The position numbers and the translations under genes are program-made. Below the pieces are notes generated by a model, which saw only the letters and a list, made by a program, of their open reading frames with translations, ran no database searches and had not been told where the DNA came from. A stretch of DNA of 64,000 bases from Zopfochytrium polystomum (taxonomy: Eukaryota; Chytridiomycota; Chytridiomycetes; Chytridiales; Chytridiaceae): NCBI GenBank assembly GCA_025765615.1, contig JAIVFJ010000305.1:1-64000 (forward strand), given 5' to 3'. Within the stretch, counting starts at the first letter, position 1, and each line of letters opens with the position of its first letter. Below, in pieces: positions 53,791-61,794 of the stretch.

Positions 53791-53827
<37 letters not shown>
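53791..53827. repeat. (TG)n microsatellite
   Basis: Pure TG run continuing into GTTTGTGTG variants to ~53890; expanded relative to the left arm (24470-24500). Confidence 0.9.
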
Positions 53828-53964
53828 GTATTTGTGTGTTTGTGTGTGTGTGTTTGTGTGTGCGTGTTTGTGTGGGTGTTTGTTTGTGTGCGGGCGAAGC
53901 CAAACCCCCACCCAATGCGGCTGGCAAGGCATAACAAGACAGCTTATCAGCAAACCACCATCAT

Positions 53965-54366
53965 GTTAGGCGGAACTGACTGGTTAGCAGCAAGAGGCAC
54001 AAGGCAGATCCAAACCTATTGCGACTGTCAGTTGTCAGTCTCACAATGCCCATGGGGAGAGCAAACCACCGCCAATGTAGACCCATGCACTGGCTTGTGC
54101 TGTTGACAAATAACCTGAGTATTAAGTGGAACTGAAACCCAGGGTAAACAGTTTTCCTCCTCCACTGCTGATGCACATATAGGAGAGGTCTTTACCCTGT
54201 GCCAGTCACGCTCGCCTAGCATTATAGCATGCATGTCATCATCATGTATCAATAATTCATAATAGAGTTTTTCTCTTTCTCTCCAAGTTAGGGAGAGGGA
54301 CCACCCACAAACACACATCTCCACTTCATTCACTCCTTACTCACTCACTCAGAGTAGACTGTTCAC
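53965..54366 (-). repeat. Interspersed repeat family, full-length copy E
   Basis: Full copy in reverse orientation, from GTTAGGCGGAACTGACTGGT to the complement of the family start (GAGTAGACTGTTCAC). It is the counterpart of truncated copy C. Confidence 0.85.
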
Positions 54367-54715
54367 AACAGTGTGCCAGCTACCTGGCTGCATCAAATGC
54401 AGAATAACCACTTCCACGCTACCCCACAACCAGATTGAGCCGAGGTCACAGCCAGGTCCAACTTGACGAGTTTGTGTGCAATCTGCAGAGCAAACTGTGC
54501 ACAGACCTTGTGCATGGCTCAGCTCATATTGCTTTTGACCATTTGTGGCGGCACTTCGTGTCGGCATACGGCGACGGCGCGTGGACAGGTAAAGCAATTT
54601 AGTCAGTGCGTTACTGGGCCGCCTAGGAATGCAGGCTTACTGCTTTGGAAACCAGGGGACATCCCAGGACCCAATGTAAGGTAACAATTCAGCAGTACCA
54701 GGTGCATGAACACAC
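54367..54715. other. Spacer, no gene seen
   Basis: Unassigned sequence between copy E and the first GCGTCCCACAGAG-type block. Confidence 0.5.
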
Positions 54716-54945
54716 TAGACATATCCATCCAGGGGGCCGATTAGTACAAACGAAGCCGCACTGCGTCCCACAGAGTCCCTCTCATCAGCGTTCCCACAGA
54801 GTCCACACACGCCACTGTGTCCCACAGAGCGTCCCTCCCCACAGCGTTCCCACTGAGTCCCAGCAATTATAGCAATTGATTTTTTTTGTCAATTTTGTCA
54901 TTTTGTTATGGTTTTATGTGAGGGCAAAAAAACTATGTCCTGTCT
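54716..54945 (+). repeat. Dispersed copy of the GCGTCCCACAGAG / AT-module satellite
   Basis: Starts ACATATCCATCCAGGGGGCC, then several (T/G)CGTCCCACAGAGNNCC units, then the AT module CAATTGATTTTTTTTGTCAA followed by TTATGGTTTTATGTGAGGGC. The same order of blocks occurs at 58.8-59.6 kb. Confidence 0.8.
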
Positions 54946-55084
54946 GCGCTGCTGCTCACTGCGAAGCGCAACCAATGAAGATCGTAGCAAGTGTTGCCCA
55001 GTTCCCACCTCTGCGTATTAATGCTGACACAAGCACGTTACTACTACCCACTACCCTCCCCACCATGCACCTGCCCCCATGGGC

Positions 55085-55600
55085 AAATGGGTGTCGTGTT
55101 TGCGATTGGCATGTTTGAGGTTGACTCGCTCCTGTGCGACGTTGCCACTTCAATGGAGGTGCTCATCATCAACTGCAGCCACATTGTCTTGATCCAAGAC
55201 CGCAGCAAGTACCAGGGGGTGTTTACCGCCACCTTTGGCCTGTCGTCCCTCATCGGCCCGCTGATCGTTGGCGCCCTATCTGACGCCGGCCAGTGGCGCT
55301 GGTGTTTCTTCATCTGCAGGTGTCGTCACCATCATTGTCGTCGTCCTGTTCCTCAACTTCCCCCTGCCCGAAGGCAGGTCGTGGGTTTCAAGAGCGTGTC
55401 ACTCGTGGGCTGCGTCGTCATGCTTGCCATCACTTCGGGCTTTTACCCTCGCGCACGGACCATTACGTTCTGGGGCTCTTTGACGGATCATCGGCTTTGG
55501 CTTCCGCTGCGTCATCGGCATCCAGGCGCCGTCCCTCCCACTTCATCAGCATCACCACCGAACGCTAACCGCTGACCGCTGCAGCAACCAGCTGTTCAAG
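55085..55600 (+). pseudogene. Dead MFS (DHA2-type) drug:H+ antiporter fragment
   Basis: Remains of a 14-TM major-facilitator efflux pump. 55088-55320 reads VVFAIGMFEVDSLLCDVATS then QDRSKYQGVFTATFGLSSLI and GPLIVGALSDAGQWRWCFFI, the motif region around membrane segments 4-6. A frameshift follows; the next frame continues GVVTIIVVVLFLNFPLPEGR, and a third gives FKSVSLVGCVVMLAITSGFY. Both ends are missing. Confidence 0.75.
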
Positions 55601-56175
55601 CGGTGTGGTGTCTACGTCCCTCTGTGAGTACCTTGTTGTCAACCGTCGCTGCTCCACCCCTGGTCTGCAGCCTTTGCCCAAACCCAGCAGTGTCCAACCC
55701 CTCCGCCGCGGCACGCCTCTCCATCCTCGCCGACCTGCTCGACCACCCCCACCACCTCCTAAGGCGGCGGCGCCCATGTGTTCGCTGCCTTCATGGACAC
55801 GTTCCTGCGCCAGCAGCACTTCCTGCACATCGCCCACGACGCCTATTTCAACATGGACGTACTGCTGCCACATTGACCTGACTGTCGCCATGTGTTCCTC
55901 AAAGCCAATGACCGCGGCTGTGGCGGCCGCCAAGCCGAACAAGACGATTGCAGCTGTTGCTGTTGTTGTTCTACGCCAACCCCAACAACTCTAAAGATGG
56001 TAATGACGTCCCAACGCAACTGCTGAATCCGTCCCAGCAGCGTCCTCGCCCACATGCGTGTCGTCAACTTCGGCCAAGACATATCCATCTGGGCCCTACT
56101 TAGTGAACGTGGGGCCACTATCAAGTCCACACTATCAAGTCCACTATCAAGTCCATTAATGAGTCCATTTTGTGT
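55601..56175. other. Degraded coding debris
   Basis: Around 55777-55880 the plus strand reads GAHVFAAFMDTFLRQQHFLH then IAHDAYFNMDVLLPH before a stop. It looks like an exon of a separate lost gene; family not recognised. Confidence 0.3.
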
Positions 56176-56350
56176 CTCCTTAATTGTTTTTTTTTTTGTC
56201 AATTTTATTGTTTTTGTTATGGTTTTCATTCACTATTGAGTCCACACGTATGGACTCAATATGGCCTCAATATGTACTCATATGAGGCCAAGTCTAATTG
56301 TTTTTTTTTGTCAATTTTTTCATTTTGTTATTGTTTTCCACCAGGGCCAA
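56176..56350 (+). repeat. Two dispersed AT modules
   Basis: Two copies of the TTTTTTTTGTCAATTTT...TTTTGTTATGGTTTT module (about 56186-56228 and 56300-56340) with short GAGTCCA(C) repeats between them. Same module as in the 58.8-59.6 kb array. Confidence 0.65.
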
Positions 56351-56579
56351 AAAAGCGAAGTCCACAGTGACCACCCACACTTTGAACTCTCCCACCGGCA
56401 CAAAGATGATGTGATACGATGTTCTAAGTGTCACATTGCTAAGCTAGAATTGCGAGAGGATTCCGAATCTGCAAAAAAAACGGCGGGTCAATTAGTGGAA
56501 AGCAGGGAATATTGCGGGTTTTTCTGAAAACTCCAGATCCAAAAAACACTTCCGCTCAGGAAATCTTTTGGAGGAGGCT
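56351..56579. other. Unassigned, short protein-like stretch
   Basis: Plus-strand frame at ~56365-56520 contains KDDVIRCSKCHIAKLELRED; no family recognised. Confidence 0.3.
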
Positions 56580-57215
56580 GCCCACCGCCATTTCGACGCC
56601 GTAATCGTGTTCTACGCGTGTGGTTTACGTACTGATCCTGCCCTCACGTCCTAGGCTTGGGTCTGTACAAGGGTAAACTTGGCCTCAAAGAATTTCCGAT
56701 TTTTTTTTCTTCACCCCTCACTTAGAAATTTTTTTCCAGGATGGTGGTGGACGGCGGTAGGAGTATGATAAACGTGTTGATCGGTCAAAAGCACATTAGA
56801 AAGGTGCTAAAGTCGAGGTCCTGGCGGAGGTTTCTATTAAGTAACCTTTGCAGGTCAAAGTTGGCCCAAAAAAAAAAAAAATTGGTTCTCACTTATAATT
56901 TTTTTCTGGAAACACAGCCCACTGCCGCTTCGACGCCGGAATCGTGTTCTACGCATGTGGTTTGCTTACTGGTCCTGCCCTCACATCCTGGGCTCGTGTC
57001 TGTGCAAGGTAAACTTGGGCACAAAGGATTTTTGATTTTTTTTTTTCAGCCCTCACTCAGAACTTTTTTCCAGAACGGCGGTGGACAGCTGTGGGAGTAT
57101 GCTAAATGTGTTGATCAGTCAAAAATACATAAGAAAGATGCTAACATTGAGGTCCTGGCGGAGATTTCTGTTAAGTAACCTTTGCAGGTCAAGGTTGGCC
57201 CAAAACGACTTTTGC
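56580..57215 (+). repeat. Tandem duplication, 337-base unit, two copies
   Basis: GCCCACCGCCATTTCGACGC at 56580 and GCCCACTGCCGCTTCGACGC at 56917 begin two ~80-90 percent similar units that run in parallel to about 57215. Each unit reads FDAGIVFYACGLLTGPALTS-like sequence, then a GTAAAC...TTTTTTCCAG intron-like spacer, then a short frame ending in ISVK-stop (NGGGQLWEYAKCVDQSKIHK in unit 2). They may be two decayed copies of one exon pair. Confidence 0.65.
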
Positions 57216-58817
57216 CTTGTGTGAGGACGACAGGCTGTTGAGCCTGCGACCTCAAATAAAAAGAGTGTACCCCGCTTTTTTAACTGATAACTTGTGAGGA
57301 TTATCAATTTGAATTGACCAAACAACGTTTCACGAAAGTGACGTAACACGGCTGGACCCCATTTCTTATTATTTTCATGGGTTATTATTGTCCCTGCAAG
57401 CCGAACCACTGAGATTTGGACTGTCTCTTAGCCGCGGCCATGTATATTATTCATGTTATTATTACGCACTAAGTTGCAGGCCGAATGGCTCAGGCCGCTC
57501 TGCACTACTGGCCAGAGGCCCTCTAGCTCAGTGGTGTAGAGCGCTCCCTTCAATGGGAAAGGTGCTAAGTTTGAGACATGCTGGCAGTCACTAACTGAAT
57601 GATGCAGAAATGCTAAGTTCTGCACAATGACTAAGCCTTGCCCCCTCACTTTTGGAAATGGATTAGGATGATGTGCTTCAGTGGGTAGAAGTACAGAGTC
57701 CATGTGCACACAGAGCTAACACAGAGCTGCTACATAAGCTATCATGATGAAAGGCCTCATGAAAGGGTATGAGATCATTGGGTTTTTTCTCCTTTCTTTA
57801 TTGATGATTTTTACTTAATTTTTCAATTAGTAGTTTATCCTGTTTTTCCTGTTTTTACTGTTTTATCTTTTATTTATTTGTTTGTTTATTGTCTCTGTGT
57901 GTGTCTCTTTTCTTTTGTGAGTGACTGTCTTCCTCTTTGCACCAACCAGCTCTCTCCATCTCCTCCACCTTTCTTGGCAGCTGATGCCAAGAAATGCTCC
58001 ATGATTTTCTGAGCTGTCTTCCTTGTTTGATGGCTCAGCCCCATTGTTTGGTGACTCACTCCTCCTCTTTCTTCTTGTTGTTTTATTTATTGTTTTGTTC
58101 TTTTGTATATGTTTTCCCCTCTTTTCCCTTCCTTCTTCCTTCACCCTGCTGATTCCAACCCTCTCCTATTTAAGCAGCCCACCCCCCATTCTTGTTGCCC
58201 CTTTGAACCTGTACCTGAAGTCTTCTTGCCTGCCCTTATTCCTTCTCTGACTGTGTGTATGAGCTGGGGGTGGCAGTCCCCTGGTGTGTGACAGGAGAAT
58301 TGGTTCTCTTGGCCATTTATGGCAGTGTGTTGGGTTCAAGTCCCAGTGCACCTCACCATTCTGCATACTGTTTAGGCTGGTCTGGGGTAGGAGCTACTTG
58401 ATGATGGACGGTGGGAGGGTAAAACTGTGGTAGTGCCTCGCCGGTTCCTGTCAATACATCACTTCAAATCCAGGTCTCTCAAGGTGATATGAATGAGTTG
58501 GCTGGTCAGGTATTATGTGGTGGTATGGTCTCTCTGGTATTCCTCCCTGTCCCTGGTGATGGTTCCTTTGGCCTTTGGTGGGCCTGGTTCGCTGGGTTCA
58601 GACCCTCTTCCTTTCATGCTAATACCTGTGGTTGTCTTTGGTGTCTTCCTTGTGTGTGGGAGTGGGTATTGACCTTCCTTGCTTCTAAGACAGGTTATTC
58701 TCTCTGGCCTGGTGAGGCAGAGGTCTGTCTCCTGGTAGGATGGAGCAAGAAGAGTCCCACTGTCTCCCACCCTGGTTGCACCCTCTTCCTTGGATTGAGT
58801 TGGAACACTCTCCTAGA
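57216..58817. other. Gene-poor stretch with tRNA-like pieces
   Basis: 57518-57590 contains a clean A-box (TAGCTCAGTGG) with tRNA-like D- and anticodon arms (see separate entry). At 58330-58350 TTGGGTTCAAGTCCCAG has the form of a T-arm with a perfect B box, but no matching 5' half. T-rich DNA at 57790-57890 and 58070-58140. No gene. Confidence 0.45.
57518..57590 (+). pseudogene. tRNA-derived sequence, decayed
   Basis: CTCTAGCTCAGTGGTGTAGA then GCGCTCCCTTCAATGGGAAA forms a D-arm and a 4-5 bp anticodon stem, but the anticodon loop has six bases and the T-arm (AGTTTGAGACAT) is degraded. More likely a SINE head or relic than a working tRNA. Confidence 0.4.
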
Positions 58818-59640
58818 CATATCCGTCCGGGGGGCCGATTAGTACAAACGAAGCCGATTAGTACAAACGAAGCCGGAGTGCGTCCCACAGAGGGTGGGGT
58901 CATCAGCTTTCCCACAGAGGCCCTTGCATCAGCGTTCCCACAGAGCCTGTCAATTATGGCAATTGATTTTTTTTGTCAATTTTTTCATTTTGTTATGGTT
59001 TTACGTGAGGGCAAAAAAAAACTATGTCCTCACTGCGTCCCACAGAGAGCGCCCCCACAGCGTCCCACAGAGGGCGCCTCTCATCAGCGTTCCCACAGCG
59101 TCTGCCAATTATGGCAATTGATTTTTTTTGTCAATTTTTTCATTTTATTATGGTTTTACGTTGGGCAACCCGACTGCGTCCCACAGAGGGTGGGAACCCA
59201 CAGCGTCCCCAATAGCGTTCCGACAGAGTCTGTCAATTACTCCGTCAATTACGGCAATTGATTTTTTTTGCCAATTTTTTCATTTTGTTATGGTTTTACG
59301 TGAGGGCAAAAAAAAACTACGTCCTCACTGTGTCCCACAGAGAGTGCCCTCAACAGCATCCCGACTGCGTCCCATAGAGGACAACTCCGACAGCGTTCCC
59401 ACAGAGTCCCTCTCATCAGCGTTCCCACAGAGTCCCCAACAAGCGCAAGTGAATTTTTTTTGGTCAATTTTACCCCCCCAAATGCGTTCCCACAGAGCTC
59501 CGAAGCCCGCACTGCGTCCCACAGAGAGTGCACCCAACAGCGTCCCAACAGAGTCACGAAGCCCGCACTGCGTCCCACACAGAGTGCCCCCAAGAGCGTC
59601 CCCACAGACCCCGTCTCCCCAACAGCGTCCCCACAGACCC
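58818..59640 (+). repeat. Satellite-like array: CCCACAGAG units with AT modules
   Basis: Begins with ATCCGTCCGGGGGGCCGATT and two copies of CGATTAGTACAAACGAAGCC. Then three ~147-base units follow, each made of several GCGTCCCACAGAG(N)n words plus one AT module (AATTGATTTTTTTTGTCAAT, TTATGGTTTTACGTGAGGGC), at 58960, 59110 and 59257, with a diverged fourth near 59450. After that only the GCGTCCCACAGAG words continue to ~59640. Any open frames inside are by-products of the repeat. Confidence 0.8.
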
Positions 59641-59853
59641 CGTCTCAGTCGCAGTCGTCTGCGCAGACCGAGTCGCAGCTGCGGTCGGCCCTCACCAAGC
59701 TCACGTCGCACAACGTGACGCTACAGCAAGAGCTGACCAGCCTGACGTCGCAGCTCGACCACCAGCTCCGCGCCAACGCCGAGATCAAGCGCATGATGGT
59801 CGACGTGGCCGTCCAGCCGGGGGACCGCGGCACCCTCGAGCGGTACAACGAGG
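59641..59853 (+). pseudogene. Broken host exon encoding a coiled coil
   Basis: GC-rich, well-formed coding sequence unlike its surroundings: TESQLRSALTKLTSHNVTLQ then QELTSLTSQLDHQLRANAEI and KRMMVDVAVQPGDRGTLERY. It is open on the left into the satellite array and stops abruptly on the right at two TTAGGG repeats. It looks like one exon of a gene cut by rearrangement; family not identified. Confidence 0.55.
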
Positions 59854-59864
59854 GTTAGGGTTAG
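59850..59864 (+). repeat. Two interstitial telomere-type repeats
   Basis: GAGGGTTAGGGTTAGG: slightly more than two TTAGGG units exactly between the broken exon and the LINE. G-strand points to the right. Confidence 0.7.
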
Positions 59865-60749
59865 GTGGATGACGATGATTGGGATGTCGAGGAAGATGAG
59901 GAACGAGAACGCCAGCGACGCAGGAAGGGGGGTAGACCCTCTTCTCGCACCTCAGAACGCCCGACGACACCTGGAGGAGGCTGGCCAAGCTTGCCCCGCT
60001 CGAAGCAGAATGTGCACCCGCTAAGTTTTGCCGCAACTGTTGCGCTCTCTGGTCCTAAGCCTATTCATCCCAGCCCATTTGTGAAAGGCATCTTTGTCGC
60101 CGCCGATCCCAATGCCTCTGTTGAAGACAAGATTGCTCAGGTTCTGAGGCCCCGTCCCTCAGCCGTCGCGGCTCGGCGCTCAGCGCCGGGCTACGTCCGG
60201 CCTGAGTCGTCGCTGCCCGAGGCTAAGTTTGTCCCAGTGTACATCCGACCTAACCTTTCAGATGTGGGTCGGGCTAACCCCCGCCACAGCATGAGACTTG
60301 TGTTCAGACCTGAGAAGGGCTTCCCTAGAGTACCAGAAATTTCAGTCATTGGCCAATATGCTGCTCTGATGGAATGCTGGGTGTATGAGGGGGACAAGGA
60401 GAAGTTCATCAAGGCTTGTGCTGATGCTGAGATTGCTGTGGACACTGATTGTGAGCCCTGGATGCCCTCGAAGTTGAAGGATTCTCCTGAAGCTAGGGAA
60501 GCAGCTGTGCAGGCGTATATCCGCCGGGTTGCTGGGATCCTGAACCATCCATTCTTCAGACCGCCACCCAATGTTGCCAAGTCTATCTATGCATCTGTGC
60601 CAAAGAAATTGGAGACACTCTTGAGGGGGAAGTTGAAGGATCTCTCTCTGTACCCATCTGCGCCTTCTGGTGTGAAGGGGAAGGGGAGGGAAACTGAGAC
60701 TGAACCCACTGCTGTGCGTGCAGGCGATGCCAATGCTATGGAAACATGA
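59865..60749 (+). CDS. LINE ORF1, N-terminus missing
   Basis: Open frame of 294 codons with no usable start: an in-frame TAG lies just upstream and the first codon is GTG, so the true N-terminus was lost. It begins with a very acidic then basic stretch (DDDDWDVEEDEE, RERQRRRKGGRPS). The middle contains KFVPVYIRPNLSDVGRANPR, and the rest is of balanced composition without a visible zinc knuckle. Likely the RNA-binding ORF1 protein by position. Its TGA overlaps the ORF2 start as ATGA (60746-60749), pointing to stop-restart translation. Confidence 0.7.
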   Translation: MDDDDWDVEEDEERERQRRRKGGRPSSRTSERPTTPGGGWPSLPRSKQNVHPLSFAATVALSGPKPIHPSPFVKGIFVAADPNASVEDKIAQVLRPRPSAVAARRSAPGYVRPESSLPEAKFVPVYIRPNLSDVGRANPRHSMRLVFRPEKGFPRVPEISVIGQYAALMECWVYEGDKEKFIKACADAEIAVDTDCEPWMPSKLKDSPEAREAAVQAYIRRVAGILNHPFFRPPPNVAKSIYASVPKKLETLLRGKLKDLSLYPSAPSGVKGKGRETETEPTAVRAGDANAMET

Positions 60750-61441
60750 GCAAGTCATTGAGATTTGGATTTTTGAATGCCCATGGATCCTTAGCTGGAC
60801 ATTCAGATCAAGTTCAAGGAATTTTTTCAGATTTTCAAGTAGACTATATGTTGTTTTCAGATATTGGAATGTGGAGTTCTGACAGTATGAGTGCAGTTCG
60901 GGGTGTTGTTGCTGAGGCAAGGGGGGTGCCCCCTCCTTATCAACCTGGGCGGAATGTTGGAACAAGGGCAAAGAAAGGAGTGGCTGTTGTGGTGAGTGGG
61001 GACCTGGACAGTGATGCCCACCTGGTGGTGCAGACTCTGCACAGGTCCCCCAAGGGAGAATGGATAATTGTGAAGATGTCGGAGCTGATTGTTGGATTGA
61101 CGTATTTTGCGCCGAGCGCACCTCTGGAGGCTCTGCAGGAATTCCAAGATCAAGTTAGTCAAGTTAGCACTCTTTTGCCTGCAGCACCCTTTCTGATCAT
61201 TGGAGACTTCAACATTTGGATGCGTGAATATGGATGCCGCACTTCTGCTCCTGCTGAGCGTGTTTGCTGGCTGCAGGACTGGCTGCGACCTCCTTCCCAG
61301 TGGAGGAGGGTTGCACCGGTTCGTGGCCAGTGGACCACAATGACAGAGGGACGGGCTGGTGGACCTGGTGGACGGGGGGTCACTGATCTTCTGTTTGTCA
61401 ACCAGCATGCTCTCCCCTTTGTTCAGAACCTGGTTGTCCAT
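60746..61441 (+). CDS. LINE ORF2, endonuclease domain only
   Basis: Start of ORF2. Apurinic/apyrimidinic-type endonuclease that nicks target DNA: LRFGFLNAHGSLAGH at the start, GLTYFAPSAP in the middle, FLIIGDFNIWMREYG with the catalytic Asp-Phe-Asn block, and a DLLFVNQHALPFVQNL segment before the interruption. About 232 codons are in frame up to the LTR insertion at 61442; the final His/Asp block and the reverse transcriptase are not in the window. Confidence 0.85.
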
Positions 61442-61794
61442 TGTCAGGAACAGGGCAGGACAGGACAAGGCAGACAAGGAACTGAGAGGAGTGATGATTG
61501 TATTGGAAACAATAATTCACTTGAGGGATGGGACAGGTCCCCCATCCCCCTTTTATACCTTTTGAGAGTGTTCCTTGTCAAGACTCCAAGAAAGTTCCAG
61601 AAAGAGCAATTAGTAATACAATGATACCAATGATACCAATGACAACAAGACAAGTCAGGAAAGCAAAGAAGGTTCCAGAAGGTTCCACAAGGTTCCATGA
61701 AGGAATGTTCTAGAAGGTTCCAGAAGGTTCCAGAAGGTTCCATGAAGGAATGTTCTAGAAGGTTCCAGAGGTTTCCAGAGGGTGATTCATAACA
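61442..61794 (-). repeat. 3' LTR of the second copy
   Basis: 353 bases, no difference noticed against the LTRs of the first element; carries the same heat-shock-element arrays and TATA box. Polypurine tract at 61798-61809. Confidence 0.95.

Larger units (their letters stand above)
51849..54366 (-). repeat. Inverted segmental duplication, right arm
   Basis: Reverse-orientation partner of 24270-26336. It carries the paralogous Gly/Ser-rich gene, expanded microsatellites in its 5' flank, (GA)n at 53500-53568 and (TG)n at 53791-53827, and a full interspersed repeat at its outer end. Exons align without gaps except in the Gly repeat. Confidence 0.85.
59865..61441 (+). mobile_element. LINE, 5'-truncated and interrupted by a Ty3/Gypsy element
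   Basis: Non-LTR retrotransposon with ORF1 and the endonuclease part of ORF2, both intact in frame, less decayed than the LINE at 26.6-31.9 kb. The 5' end abuts telomere-type repeats with no ATG or leader, and the right side is cut at 61442 by an LTR. The remainder presumably lies beyond the window. Confidence 0.85.

Noticed and set aside
57545..57565. Possible UCA-anticodon (selenocysteine or suppressor) tRNA
   Set aside because: That reading needs a mispaired stem; the better fold has a 6-base loop, and the T-arm is degraded.
58330..58352. T-arm with perfect B box
   Set aside because: No acceptor partner, A box or anticodon stem in the right place; possibly a SINE piece, not annotated as tRNA.
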